Origin: Mucilaginibacter sp.
GTDB lineage: Bacteria > Bacteroidota > Bacteroidia > Sphingobacteriales > Sphingobacteriaceae
Length of the DNA stretch: 64,000 nucleotides
Direction: 5' to 3'
Assembly (NCBI GenBank): GCA_028287895.1
Contig: JAQBOV010000075.1
Location: 1-64,000, forward strand
In this document: one piece after another, positions 9,651 to 19,298 of the stretch
Position numbering within the stretch: the stretch's first letter is position 1
Layout: every line of letters starts with the position of its first letter
Translations under genes and position numbers: made by a program
The notes under the pieces: generated by a model
Told to the model about the DNA's origin: nothing
Database searches by the model: none
The model's input: only the letters and a program-made list of their open reading frames with translations

Positions 9651-11314
9651 TTTTTTAGAATTTTTGAACTGTCAATTGGTAAGTGCTTGTTTATTATAGT
9701 ATCAGCTACCAAAGTATCAACCTTGCATTGTAGTCCATTACCGGTCATTATAAAGGTTGCAGAGCGAGCTTTATCCTGTTTATTGGTTACTTTGCAATTA
9801 TTGATATCGGCGTTTTGGAGCATGTTACTCATGTTTTCATCGATAACCAATTTGGCGTTCAGTGGCATTTTCAAAGTGATGTATAGTTCCTCGTCATGCC
9901 ACAGGTCATCTTTTAATGCATAAAGTCTGTAATCAAATTTTAAAACAGTATCCTGCTGCGAAAATATGTATTTGGTATTGCGTGCATTTAATAAGGCATC
10001 TTCATAGCCGTTACCTCTTGCCCTGTATGATTCTACGATAACCGGTTGGTTTACGTCGCTTTTTTCGATGCTGATATGAACGTTCCGAAATTGAAAGTGT
10101 TCAAAGTCATTATACTCATACGGGTCCTCGGTAACTTTTATATTGGGCTGAAGATTTTTTATACCTAAGCGTGCACTATCTTCGGCAGTAAAGTATTTTA
10201 AATCATTTAGTTTAAGATAATAGGTATTGCCTTTTACGGGCGCTATATTAATAGTTTCGCTGAAACTTGCCGAAGACCGGAAATCAGAAGCAATTTTTGT
10301 AATGTTATAAACCAACACGCCTAATGCGAATAACCAGAGTACCAGTACAGTTGTCCCTGTTGATCTGTTTATAGACCCTGTGTTAAATATTCCCTTTAAA
10401 GTGATAAGTATAATAGCTAATAAAGGTATAAATGCAACCAGGAAGGCAGATGTATAAATATATTCAGCATGGTGGTGTCTTAGCAAACTATATGGCAGGT
10501 CATGAAAAGGGGCGAAGCTGCCGAAGCCCAGTAATGCTACGAAGGCCACGATTATAAAAACTGTGAGCCCAAAACAGCACAGTAATATGAATATGCCAAT
10601 TAATTTTAAAAGGATCATACCGGCGCCATTAAAAAATACACCCAGGTGATGGAAAAAATCACCTACAAAGTCCCGTGCTTTATAAGCAAAGGGCCTCGCT
10701 TGGTGGCGAAAGTCATGTAAATTATCACGCATGGAGCCCAATTCTTCTTCAAAATTCTTTTTAAAGCCCTGCAGGTTCAGTTTTTGCCCTTTCATAGCCA
10801 TCCGATCGGCGCGGGTCACGGCCTTGGGGATTACGATCCATAATATAATATAGAGTATAAGGCCCGAACCGGCGAAAATGAGCGACAGCGCGAACGCCAG
10901 TCTTACCCAAACTGCGTCTATATCAAAATAGTTGGCTATGCCGGCACATACCCCGCCTATCAGGTGGTCATCCGGGTCGCGGAATAGCCTGCGTGATTCC
11001 GTGTTATTATAATAGGTACCGCTAAAGGATGCCTTTGTATCTTCTTCGGCATGTTCAAAATCTTCAACGGTGCCCATCTGTTCAATAACTGCTTTAACAT
11101 CCTGCTCAACAATAACCTGTTTGTTTTCTTTAGCCAGCAGTTCGTTAAACATTTCAGCGATGCGGTTCTCTATATCGGTTGTGATCTCCAGGCTGTCGTC
11201 CGAATTCATAAAATGACGTTTTACATCCGTCATATAGCTTTTTAGTACTTCATATGCATCCTCTTCTATATGAAATACGATGCCGTTTATATTGATGATA
11301 ATTGTTTTATTCAT
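9647..11314 (-). CDS. PspC-domain membrane protein
   Basis: A 555-residue inner-membrane protein. The N-terminal 100 residues form a soluble domain common to Bacteroidota PspC proteins. The PspC domain proper is at about 108-167, with the GGVCAGIANYF signature and a transmembrane hairpin. Further membrane segments lie at about 225-270, 285-305 and 320-340, and the C-terminal ~200 residues look like an extracytoplasmic beta-rich domain. PspC proteins elsewhere help sense or counter envelope stress. It lies 15 bases after a PadR regulator, and a small membrane protein follows with a four-base overlap. The pairing with PadR suggests repression that is lifted by a signal not visible here. Confidence 0.88.
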   Translation of the reverse strand: MNKTIIININGIVFHIEEDAYEVLKSYMTDVKRHFMNSDDSLEITTDIENRIAEMFNELLAKENKQVIVEQDVKAVIEQMGTVEDFEHAEEDTKASFSGTYYNNTESRRLFRDPDDHLIGGVCAGIANYFDIDAVWVRLAFALSLIFAGSGLILYIILWIVIPKAVTRADRMAMKGQKLNLQGFKKNFEEELGSMRDNLHDFRHQARPFAYKARDFVGDFFHHLGVFFNGAGMILLKLIGIFILLCCFGLTVFIIVAFVALLGFGSFAPFHDLPYSLLRHHHAEYIYTSAFLVAFIPLLAIILITLKGIFNTGSINRSTGTTVLVLWLFALGVLVYNITKIASDFRSSASFSETINIAPVKGNTYYLKLNDLKYFTAEDSARLGIKNLQPNIKVTEDPYEYNDFEHFQFRNVHISIEKSDVNQPVIVESYRARGNGYEDALLNARNTKYIFSQQDTVLKFDYRLYALKDDLWHDEELYITLKMPLNAKLVIDENMSNMLQNADINNCKVTNKQDKARSATFIMTGNGLQCKVDTLVADTIINKHLPIDSSKILKK

Positions 11315-11329
11315 GATCTTGGTTTTTTG

Positions 11330-11671
11330 CTATTTATTTATTTTCCTGTCTCCGATGGATGTTTGCACGGCAAATGCCAGCTCCTGCCAGGTTTTATCCA
11401 GTTGTTCCAACACTTTTATGCCCTCCTCCGATAAGACATAATACTTCCGGGGAGGCCCCGAAGTTGACTCGACCCAGTTATAACTGAGGAGGCCGTTATT
11501 TTTTAGCCGGGTTAAAAGAGGATACAAAGTACCCTCAACTACAAGCATTTGGGCTTTCTTAAGTTCAGCAATTATATCCGAAGCATATATTTCGCCCTTC
11601 GCTATCGTGGAAAGAATGCAATATTCCAAAACACCTTTCCTCATTTGGGTTTGTGTATTTTCAACAATCAT
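11330..11671 (-). CDS. PadR-family transcriptional regulator
   Basis: A 113-residue DNA-binding protein with the PadR winged-helix fold over residues 10-90. It includes the MRKGVLEYCIL start of helix 1, the LVVEGTLYPLLTRLK recognition region and the GPPRKYYVLSEEG wing. The short C-terminal helix puts it in the small PadR subfamily. It is the first gene of an operon with the PspC protein and probably represses that operon. A TATCTTTG box ends only four bases before the start codon, implying a leaderless or nearly leaderless message. A 16-base inverted repeat at 11696-11711 is a candidate operator. Confidence 0.92.
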   Translation of the reverse strand: MIVENTQTQMRKGVLEYCILSTIAKGEIYASDIIAELKKAQMLVVEGTLYPLLTRLKNNGLLSYNWVESTSGPPRKYYVLSEEGIKVLEQLDKTWQELAFAVQTSIGDRKINK

Positions 11672-11675
11672 ACTG

Positions 11676-11683
11676 CAAAGATA
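11676..11683 (-). promoter_or_regulatory. promoter -7 box for padR
   Basis: Read leftward this is TATCTTTG, a perfect match to the Bacteroidota TAnnTTTG element. The padR ATG follows four bases later, so transcription would begin at or next to the start codon. Confidence 0.55.
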
Positions 11684-11695
11684 TATGTTTTAAAT

Positions 11696-11711
11696 TGTAT
11701 TATGCAATACA
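11696..11711. promoter_or_regulatory. inverted repeat, candidate PadR operator
   Basis: TGTATT and AATACA flank the four bases ATGC. The site lies just upstream of the padR promoter box, in the region shared with the divergent susC gene, where autorepressors of this family often bind. The function is inferred from position and symmetry. Confidence 0.4.
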
Positions 11712-11785
11712 TAGTACTAAAATTATTAACTTTAAGTATTAAAAGACCTTTTTTTAAGAATTTTTATTCTTTTTTAAAGATTTTA

Positions 11786-11817
11786 TTTGACTTTTTAATA
11801 ATGTAATACTATTTTTA
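11786..11817 (+). promoter_or_regulatory. candidate susC promoter
   Basis: TTTG at 11786-11789 is followed after 20 bases by TATTTTTA at 11810-11817, one mismatch from TAnnTTTG. The susC ATG is at 11856. Spacing fits the Bacteroidota primary-sigma promoter pattern. Confidence 0.45.
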
Positions 11818-11855
11818 GCACTAATTAACTATTAACTGATCTTATTATTAACGAA

Positions 11856-14800
11856 ATGAAAAAACTTCTACTAGTAAGTTTGTGTTTCCTGATGTTATGC
11901 GTAACGCAGGTGTTCGCACAAAACCGTACTGTTACTGGTACGGTAACGGCCAAAGAGGATGGCCTACCCATTCCGGGAGCCACAGTAAAGGTAAAAGGCA
12001 CAAATGTTGGTACACAAACCAACACTGCCGGTAAATTTACCTTAAGCGTACCAAGCGGAGCCACTCTCGTGGTTTCTTTTGTCGGTTACACCCCTCAACA
12101 AGTTTCAGCCGGAGATCAAGGCACATTAAATGTGGTTTTGACATCAAGCAGTAGCCAGCTTGGTGAGGTTGTTGTTACCGGTGCATTGGGCATTAAGCGC
12201 CAGTCTAAAGAGATTGGATATGCTGCTACTAACATCAGCAGTAAGCAAATAAACGAAACGCATCCGACAAACTTTACAAATGGGTTAACCGCAAAGGCGC
12301 CGGGCCTGGTGATCAATACGCTTGATAATGGTATTGACCCGCAAACCCGTTTCACATTACGTGGCAACCGTCACATTATTGGTAACAACTATGCGTTGGT
12401 TCTGTTAAATGGTGTGCCAATTTCACCAAATGATGTTAATACCATTAACCCGGATGACATTGAATCTGTTGATATATTGAACGGCGCGGGAGCGGCTGCT
12501 TTATATGGTTCTGAAGCATCAAACGGTGCGTTAAGTATAACCACCAAACACGGGTCACCTACTGGTGCTCCGCAGATATCGTATTCAAATACGTTCCTAG
12601 CCGAAAAAATATCTTACTTTCCAGCATTACAAACAACCTTTGGTAGCTACGGTGGTGAAGGCGCCCCGTTCCTTGATCCGTTAACTAACCAGGTGACAAC
12701 TCCGGTTCCATACGAAAACCAATCATATGGTCCCCGTTATGATGGTCATCTGCAGCAATTAGGTTTACCTGCGTATGCGGCTAATGGCCCGGTACAGATG
12801 GTTCCTTATTCAACGCCAAGCAAAGATCCGCGTTTAGCTTTCTTCCAAACCGGGTACTCTGATCAGAACAATCTTTCTTATAATGCAGGTGATGCGGCTA
12901 ACAGCTTTAATTTATCCGTAAATAACCTTGCTAAGAAGGGTGTTACACCTGCCGACAGAACAGACAGAACCGTTGTACGAGTGTCTGCTGTAAAAACATA
13001 CGGAATATTTAAAGCCGATTTCACCGCAAGTTATTCACGCCAAAAAGTAAGTACTTACGGTGCCGGTTTTGACGGTTCAACGCTTAATGGTGGCCGTACA
13101 TTATTGTCAAGCTTATTAAATTCACCGTCATGGGCCCCTTTAGAAAACTATAAGGATATCAATGCGCAGTTTTCTGATGTGAACAGCTTTTATAACTCTT
13201 ATAGCGTTAATCCTTACTGGGTGGTTGCTAACTCACGCTTTAATACACAGGCAGATAATTTTAACGGCAGTTTTAGCGGTACGTTAACCCCCACAAAATG
13301 GTTTAATCTGCAATACCGCATAGCTGACAACTACGGTGTGGGTCAACAACAATATACACGCGCACAAGTTAATTTCAGCGCCTACTACCACTCCGATCCG
13401 GGAGGTACTCAAAATGAGGCTTACGGCGCCTTAGGTGGTGCTGCAAGTACACCGGGAAGCATACCGGGCCAGGTTCAAAACATTACACAATACGGTGATG
13501 GAAGCATAAGCCCTGTAGGCAACGTTGGTGCTGGCCCGCAAGGATTTTCACGTATCACACAGGATGTTTTCGCAAATTTCCACCATACTTTCTTCAATGA
13601 CTTTAAAACTAACTTATTGTTAGGTAGTACGGTCTGGCAAGAAGATTACAGGCAGCTATCAAACAGCAGTACGCAATTATTAGTGGATGGATTTTATAAC
13701 ATCGGCTCGATTTTAGGTGTGCCGACAACCGGTCAGGTAAATGGAACTATACGCCAGATCGCCTGGTTGGGTGACTTAACCATTAGCTACAAGGATTTCG
13801 CATTCTTAGAAGCATCAGATCGTAATGATCATGATTCCAGGTTATCTGCGGCAAACCGTTCCTTCTTTTATCCTTCTGTAAAAGGTTCCGTAGTGTTATC
13901 AGACGCTATACCGGCTTTAAAGGATAATAAGTATTTAAGCTATGCAAAAATACGTGCTTCCTATTCTAAGGTGGGTGATGTAAACGTAGCGCCTTACAGC
14001 ACACTTACTACTTTTGGCGTAACAAGTGGCTTCCCATACGGAAATACAGGTGGCTTAAGCCTGAGCACGACGTTAAATAACCCCACGCTGAAACCAGAGT
14101 TTACCAAAGAGATTGAATTTGGTGCTGATCTGGGTTTCCTGAATAATCGTATTAACGCTAACGTAACTTATTACAAGAGCAATACTACAAACCAGACTAT
14201 TCCAATTGCGGTTGCACCGGAAACAGGGTATAATAATTCTGTGGTTAATATAGGTGAAGTTCAGAATACCGGAATTGAAACCAAGTTAGATGTCCAGGTG
14301 CTTACTAAAGCACAAAATAAAGTTGGTTTAACACTTGGCGGTAACTTTACGATACAAAACTCAAAAGTAGTTTCACTAACCGGCGGCTTGAATTCTATTA
14401 CCTTAGCTACCGTAAACGGTAACTCAGCAATTCAAGCGGTAGTAGGCCAGCCTTACCCTAGTTTGATGGTTACCGATTTGGTTCGCGATCCACAAGGGCA
14501 TCCGATTGTAAATGCTAATTCAGGTAACCCGACCCTTAATAATAATTTAACCAATGCCGGTCGCACAACGCCTAAATATCTGCTGGGTTTAACACAAACC
14601 GTAAGCTATAAGTTTATTACTTTGTCTGTAACCAGCGAATTCCGCACAGGTAACGTGATTTATAACCAGGGATTATTGCAGGCTACAGCAGCAGGTACCT
14701 CCCTGTTATCTGCATCAAGCGGACGCCAGCAATTTGTATTCCCAAATTCGGTAATTCAAACGTCGCCGGGAGTTTATACAAAAAATACCAGCACGCTTAC

Positions 14801-15116
14801 ATCTGACGGCGGTATCAATTTCTTTGACTCCGGAGCTTTCTATACGGCAGGTAGTACCTATGTAACAAGTGCTGCTTTCTGGAAATTAAGAGAAGCTGAT
14901 CTGGCGTTTAACCTCAGCTCGTTTGTCAAGAAATCAAGATTCGTTAAAGGAGCTACTTTTTCTTTAATAGGCAGAAACTTGTTTATGTGGAGACCAAAAT
15001 CAAACAACTGGTCAGATCCTGAATTTGCATCAACTTCAGGTAACGCTATTGGTTATTCGACAAACCAACTTCCACCAACCCGTTTTTTTGGTGCTAACTT
15101 AAGTTTAACTTTTTAA
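11856..15116 (+). CDS. SusC/RagA-family TonB-linked outer-membrane transporter
   Basis: A 1086-residue outer-membrane importer that takes up oligomeric nutrients with a SusD partner, powered by TonB. A signal peptide covers 1-21. A carboxypeptidase-D-like regulatory domain lies at about 25-98 and ends in the LGEVVVTG linker. The TonB plug is at about 115-225, and the barrel fills the remainder, ending in a typical C-terminal aromatic strand (LSLTF). It is the first gene of an operon with SusD and a DUF1735 lipoprotein, with gaps of 9 and 32 bases. No glycosidase or protease lies next to the operon, so the nutrient cannot be predicted. Family assignment is secure. Confidence 0.95.
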   Translation: MKKLLLVSLCFLMLCVTQVFAQNRTVTGTVTAKEDGLPIPGATVKVKGTNVGTQTNTAGKFTLSVPSGATLVVSFVGYTPQQVSAGDQGTLNVVLTSSSSQLGEVVVTGALGIKRQSKEIGYAATNISSKQINETHPTNFTNGLTAKAPGLVINTLDNGIDPQTRFTLRGNRHIIGNNYALVLLNGVPISPNDVNTINPDDIESVDILNGAGAAALYGSEASNGALSITTKHGSPTGAPQISYSNTFLAEKISYFPALQTTFGSYGGEGAPFLDPLTNQVTTPVPYENQSYGPRYDGHLQQLGLPAYAANGPVQMVPYSTPSKDPRLAFFQTGYSDQNNLSYNAGDAANSFNLSVNNLAKKGVTPADRTDRTVVRVSAVKTYGIFKADFTASYSRQKVSTYGAGFDGSTLNGGRTLLSSLLNSPSWAPLENYKDINAQFSDVNSFYNSYSVNPYWVVANSRFNTQADNFNGSFSGTLTPTKWFNLQYRIADNYGVGQQQYTRAQVNFSAYYHSDPGGTQNEAYGALGGAASTPGSIPGQVQNITQYGDGSISPVGNVGAGPQGFSRITQDVFANFHHTFFNDFKTNLLLGSTVWQEDYRQLSNSSTQLLVDGFYNIGSILGVPTTGQVNGTIRQIAWLGDLTISYKDFAFLEASDRNDHDSRLSAANRSFFYPSVKGSVVLSDAIPALKDNKYLSYAKIRASYSKVGDVNVAPYSTLTTFGVTSGFPYGNTGGLSLSTTLNNPTLKPEFTKEIEFGADLGFLNNRINANVTYYKSNTTNQTIPIAVAPETGYNNSVVNIGEVQNTGIETKLDVQVLTKAQNKVGLTLGGNFTIQNSKVVSLTGGLNSITLATVNGNSAIQAVVGQPYPSLMVTDLVRDPQGHPIVNANSGNPTLNNNLTNAGRTTPKYLLGLTQTVSYKFITLSVTSEFRTGNVIYNQGLLQATAAGTSLLSASSGRQQFVFPNSVIQTSPGVYTKNTSTLTSDGGINFFDSGAFYTAGSTYVTSAAFWKLREADLAFNLSSFVKKSRFVKGATFSLIGRNLFMWRPKSNNWSDPEFASTSGNAIGYSTNQLPPTRFFGANLSLTF

Positions 15117-15125
15117 GAAAAGATA

Positions 15126-16706
15126 ATGAAAAAGTATATATCAATCATTTTATTAACCCTTACAATTGCCGGGAGCAGTTGTAAAAAGGATTTCCTGAGT
15201 TTGGAGACAAATCCCAATACTCCATCCGCGGCATCGCCTGACCTAATACTGGCCGGTGCGTTAAAAATGTCGGCTCAGTTCCCTAACAGCACCAAATACA
15301 CCATGTATGCAGGCTGGATAGGTTATTTAAGCTGGAGTACCGGTTACCAGGCCAATACCGCCTTAGAGCAATATGTTATCACTTCGAGTACTTATGACGT
15401 GTGGAGTGATTATTATATTAACCTGGCCAACTACCAGGCACTTATAGCCACTAACTCCGGTCCGAATTATACCGCTATCGCCAAGATCATGACGGCTTAT
15501 AATTATCAGGCCCTGGTTGATAATTACAATAACGTACCTTATTCTCAAGCTTTGCAGGGTACAAAAAATTTCACCCCGACGTATGATAAAGGACCAGCCA
15601 TCTATGCTGATCTGATGAAGCAGTTGGATGCGGCCATTGTTTTAATTCAGGGCGCAACGGCAACTTCACTTGTGCCGACTGCTACTGCTGATATTGTTTA
15701 CAAGGGAGATATGACAAAGTGGATGAAATTTGCCAATACCTTAAAATTAAAGTTGGCCCTTCGGGTAGTAAATACCCCTGATGCGGCTACTTTTGCAGCT
15801 GCCGCGACAGCGACAAAAGCTCTGGGTTATATTGATGCGACAAATGCAGCTGTGGCAAACCCGGGTTACTTTAACTCTGATGCAAACGGTGGTCAGCAAA
15901 CCCCTATGGTTATCGCTTACGGTCTTACAGCCTCAGGTGGTTCATCAGGTAACAATGCTACCTACCAGGCCAATACTTATGGTGCCCATTTCTATGGCCA
16001 AAATAATGACCCGAGGCTTGACCAGGTATATAGCGCAACTTCTACAGCCAACGCGGCCAACGCGACCGGGCTTACCAATGCGGGCGTTGACTCTGTTGCC
16101 TATAATCCTCACTGGGTTGTTGTTTCTTCGCCTTTTGGCAGCAACTCACCACCGCAGGGGATCGTGCCACCTGCTACAAAGCCCGCTAACATGGGCCCAA
16201 GCAAGTTTGGCCCGGGTGTATTAAAAACCCCAGGTGCGGGCGCTAATATATTATCGGCAGCTGAAGCTTTATTTTTAGAAGCCGAAGGCGCCCAACGCGG
16301 AATTATTGACGGAGACCCTGCAACATTATACAATGCCGGGATTGCCGCATCATTTGCTGATGATTTGGTTACTAACCCGGCAGCAGCGGCAGCAGCTTAT
16401 GCAGCACAACCGGCAATTGTTTATCCTGCTGGTGGCGTTGGAACTATAACAGCAGCCCAGTTAAAAGCTATTATCGTTCAGAAATGGGCCGCTTTAAATC
16501 TTTATGGCGCATTTGAAGCCTTTAACGAGTATCGCAGAACAGGATATCCTGATAACATTCCATTATCTGTTTATGCAGGTGCTAATGCGCCAAACCAGGT
16601 AGCCCGCATTCCTTATCCGTTTATTGAATATTCAACAAACGCGGTTAATGTTGCGGCACAGGGCACCGTAGATATATTTAATTCAAAGATATTCTGGGCC
16701 AAATAA
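15126..16706 (+). CDS. SusD/RagB-family nutrient-binding lipoprotein
   Basis: A 526-residue surface lipoprotein that caps the SusC barrel and captures the ligand. The signal peptide ends in a lipobox GSSC with Cys near residue 19. The following N-terminal motif and the helical TPR-like scaffold are of the SusD-like type. The C-terminal half contains the conserved AEALFLEAEGA helix and the ALNLYGAFEAFNEYRRTG segment typical of the SusD_like_2 group. It starts nine bases after the susC stop, which confirms the functional pair. Confidence 0.93.
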   Translation: MKKYISIILLTLTIAGSSCKKDFLSLETNPNTPSAASPDLILAGALKMSAQFPNSTKYTMYAGWIGYLSWSTGYQANTALEQYVITSSTYDVWSDYYINLANYQALIATNSGPNYTAIAKIMTAYNYQALVDNYNNVPYSQALQGTKNFTPTYDKGPAIYADLMKQLDAAIVLIQGATATSLVPTATADIVYKGDMTKWMKFANTLKLKLALRVVNTPDAATFAAAATATKALGYIDATNAAVANPGYFNSDANGGQQTPMVIAYGLTASGGSSGNNATYQANTYGAHFYGQNNDPRLDQVYSATSTANAANATGLTNAGVDSVAYNPHWVVVSSPFGSNSPPQGIVPPATKPANMGPSKFGPGVLKTPGAGANILSAAEALFLEAEGAQRGIIDGDPATLYNAGIAASFADDLVTNPAAAAAAYAAQPAIVYPAGGVGTITAAQLKAIIVQKWAALNLYGAFEAFNEYRRTGYPDNIPLSVYAGANAPNQVARIPYPFIEYSTNAVNVAAQGTVDIFNSKIFWAK

Positions 16707-16738
16707 GCTCAATAAATAAAATTTAATTTAAAGAAAAG

Positions 16739-17644
16739 ATGAAAGCAAAATATATAAAAAGAATCATGGCGCTAAGTATTACAGCGCTGTTATTCAGCTC
16801 ATGTCTGAAGGACCCCGGCCACGTTTTTAATCCGGAGGCTACCTCACCCAATGTTGCCCAGTTTTTCAATGCTGGCTTAGGGTCCTTTAGTAGTGACGCA
16901 GTGACTGCGCCTGGTCTGGACACGATCACATTTGCAGTCGGGGTTACTTTGTCTACTCCGCCTACGAATCCAACCACCGCAACGTTAGCTGTTGATAATT
17001 CATTGCTTGATGCCTATAATACGGCTAATCCTGCAATTACCTATTTGCCGATACCAACTGCTGCGTATACGTTAATTACCAGTGTAACTATACCCGCAGG
17101 TAAAAATTCCACTACGACTACAGTAATTATTGACAGGAATCAGTTGGATCCGACTTTAAGCTATATGCTGCCTGTTAAAATAGCCAGTGTATCACCTAAC
17201 ATTCCTATCAGTGCTAATTTAGGGGTACATTATTTCCATATTATTGGTAATGATTTTGCAGGCTCTTACACCCATGATTTTACCCGGATACCGGCCGCTA
17301 ACTTTACTGGCCACACGGATGTATTCTTCCCGGACTCTCCAACTCAGTTTGAAGTTGTAGGCGGTTATTATAGCCAAACTGTCAGGTATGTAGTTAGCTT
17401 TACAAAAACAGGAACAGGTTCAGGTGCAAGATATACGAACTTCCAGATATCGCTGAATTCTGATGATGTTAAAAACATTTTAACTCCAGTTCCTATAGCT
17501 GTAACTACAGCACCGGTAATACTTGGATATGATTCTGCTCATAGTTATACTTTTGATGAGGCCCTGGCATTATTTGCGGCTCCAAACGGATTTCAATGGG
17601 GTGCTAATGGTACCAGGATAAACACTGATACTTACCATCACTAA
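16739..17644 (+). CDS. DUF1735 (BT_3987-type) surface lipoprotein
   Basis: A 301-residue lipoprotein with lipobox FSSC (Cys near 22). An immunoglobulin-like DUF1735 domain at about 45-160 shows the usual pattern of a FAVGVTLS strand, a D-x-x-LL-x-x-YN helix and an ITSVTIPAGKNS strand. The C-terminal ~130 residues are a second beta-rich domain of unknown role. Proteins of this type sit in Sus-like operons and probably act as accessory surface glycan- or ligand-binding proteins. It is the third gene of the operon, and a strong terminator follows at 17664. Confidence 0.85.
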   Translation: MKAKYIKRIMALSITALLFSSCLKDPGHVFNPEATSPNVAQFFNAGLGSFSSDAVTAPGLDTITFAVGVTLSTPPTNPTTATLAVDNSLLDAYNTANPAITYLPIPTAAYTLITSVTIPAGKNSTTTTVIIDRNQLDPTLSYMLPVKIASVSPNIPISANLGVHYFHIIGNDFAGSYTHDFTRIPAANFTGHTDVFFPDSPTQFEVVGGYYSQTVRYVVSFTKTGTGSGARYTNFQISLNSDDVKNILTPVPIAVTTAPVILGYDSAHSYTFDEALALFAAPNGFQWGANGTRINTDTYHH

Positions 17645-17663
17645 GAATTTTTGACCTTCATGC

Positions 17664-17695
17664 AAGCCGTCCCACATTTGTAGGGCGGCTTTTTT
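17664..17695 (+). terminator. terminator of the susCD operon
   Basis: AAGCCGTCCC pairs with GGGCGGCTT with one bulged T and a nine-base loop, and a six-T run follows. It lies 20 bases after the DUF1735 gene. Confidence 0.8.
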
Positions 17696-17796
17696 AATTT
17701 ATTGTTGTCCCTCAAATATGTTACAATTTATTATTTGCAGCCATTACATGTAAATACATATTTTAGCGTTAAATAAACCAAAGACCTTAAGCCTGT

Positions 17797-18750
17797 ATGA
17801 AAAAATTGATCTTGACCTGTCTGATTGGTTTAATTACCACGGTTGCTTTTGCTCAAAAAAGCACAATAAGCGGAACTGTTAATGATAAACAACGTAAACC
17901 TATTCCTTTTGCATTTATAAAAGACGCCCAGCGTAGCTATGCTACATTTTCTGACCTGAATGGTGCATTTACTCTTAAAGTTGATTCGGCTGAAAGGCTC
18001 ATTGTATCTGCCCGGAATTTTAATAAAATGGTGGTAAAAATCAGCGATCCAAGCAGCGTAAATATTATATTGGATGGTAATGCTGCTGTAGGTACTAAAT
18101 CAACCAGGGAGGCCGGTGATTTTAAGGAAAAGCTTAGCACGGAGGGTATGACCAGAAATGTAGCCAGCGGTTATATTGCTCATGAAAATTCGATACATGG
18201 AAGCCGTTTTCTTTTTGAGGACTGGGTACATGGCTATGCCTTAACAACAGCAGATTCAATTAAACAAAATGATAATTATCTGTTCAATTACGAAAAAATC
18301 GCCGGTAATTTAATATTTACGGAGGACGGCAAAACATTACAAGGGATTGATCGGCACTCTATAAAAATGTTTACTTTATTTGATGACCAGGGACAACCCT
18401 TTGTTTTTGAAAATGTACCGGAAATTGACCCCATTCATTTTATACAGGTAATTTCTGCAGGCGCCAGGTATAAAATTTATAAACAACTGGGGACCAAGTA
18501 TATTCCCAATAATTATGTTAGCAACGGAATGACTTCAAGTGGGAACAACTATGATGAATTTAAAGACGAAAGTGTTTATTATGTTGTAAAGTTACCCGGT
18601 GGCCAACCGCAGAAACTGATGCTTAAAAGGAAGGCGATTAAAACAGTGTTTGCCGCCGACGCAGAAAAAGTAAATAAATTTTTATCCGAAAATGATAAGG
18701 ATATCGATGATGATTATCTGAAAAGCCTGGGCGATTATATGAACAAATAG
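17797..18750 (+). CDS. secreted protein with carboxypeptidase-like regulatory domain
   Basis: A 317-residue exported protein. A signal peptide of about 19 residues is followed by a carboxypeptidase-D-like regulatory beta-sandwich at about 23-95 (STISGTVNDKQRKPIPFAFI start, YATFSDLNGAFTLKV core). The remaining 220 residues have no recognisable domain and carry charged, beta-rich sequence with an acidic C-terminus. Unlike SusC-type proteins it has no plug or barrel, so it is probably periplasmic or surface-located and soluble. It has its own upstream region and terminator and may be independent of the Sus operon. Confidence 0.7.
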   Translation: MKKLILTCLIGLITTVAFAQKSTISGTVNDKQRKPIPFAFIKDAQRSYATFSDLNGAFTLKVDSAERLIVSARNFNKMVVKISDPSSVNIILDGNAAVGTKSTREAGDFKEKLSTEGMTRNVASGYIAHENSIHGSRFLFEDWVHGYALTTADSIKQNDNYLFNYEKIAGNLIFTEDGKTLQGIDRHSIKMFTLFDDQGQPFVFENVPEIDPIHFIQVISAGARYKIYKQLGTKYIPNNYVSNGMTSSGNNYDEFKDESVYYVVKLPGGQPQKLMLKRKAIKTVFAADAEKVNKFLSENDKDIDDDYLKSLGDYMNK

Positions 18751-18768
18751 CCTGAATATGTATAAAAG

Positions 18769-18805
18769 AGGAATCCTTTCCACCACAGGGGAGGGACTCC
18801 TTTTT
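18769..18805 (+). terminator. terminator after the regulatory-domain protein gene
   Basis: AGGAATCC pairs with GGACTCCT with one mismatch and is followed by TTTTT. It ends at the stop of the convergent doxX gene. Confidence 0.6.
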
Positions 18806-18806
18806 A

Positions 18807-19214
18807 TCACTTCTTATCTACGCTATATTTACCCGGGCCTAAGAAAATCAAACCGGCAAACATGATGGCATCTTCAATAGCATGCGATGCTTCTGACAGG
18901 CCCTGCCCTTTTCCCAAATGAGATAATGTAGCCACTATCATGGTAATGAGAAGCAACAGACATACTGGCCTGAAAGCCAGGCCGATGATCAAAAGAAACC
19001 CTCCAAAGGTTTCTGCCGCCACTGCCAAAAGTCCCCATACTAGGGGCCAGAAATGAATGCCAGCGTATTTTGTGGCGCTACCGAGTTCTTCCCATCTTTT
19101 TACACCACCGCCTAATAGAGGAAAGCCATGATAAATAAACATAACGCCCAATCCTACGCGGATAATTAATAATCCAAAATTTTTATAGTTGCCTAAATTA
19201 CCGAAAAGTGCCAT
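18807..19214 (-). CDS. DoxX-family membrane protein
   Basis: A 135-residue inner-membrane protein with four predicted membrane segments (about 10-30, 50-75, 78-98 and 105-122). The N-terminal RVGLGVMFIYHGFPLL motif is typical of the DoxX/DoxD group. Its members are linked to oxidoreductase or thiol-related membrane functions, but the biochemical role is poorly defined. It is a single gene, 84 bases downstream of an LD-carboxypeptidase gene on the same strand. Confidence 0.85.
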   Translation of the reverse strand: MALFGNLGNYKNFGLLIIRVGLGVMFIYHGFPLLGGGVKRWEELGSATKYAGIHFWPLVWGLLAVAAETFGGFLLIIGLAFRPVCLLLLITMIVATLSHLGKGQGLSEASHAIEDAIMFAGLIFLGPGKYSVDKK

Positions 19215-19298
19215 TGTTGTTGTAAGGTTGTAAAGTTATTTTAAAAAAGGTTTTAGAAGTTAGATTTTCAAATTTGGCATCAGCCCCGTCCAGCTCAA

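Noticed and set aside
15781..16224. 147-codon frame inside susD in another frame
   Set aside because: Lies wholly within the well-supported SusD gene and has low-complexity Leu/Thr/Pro composition.
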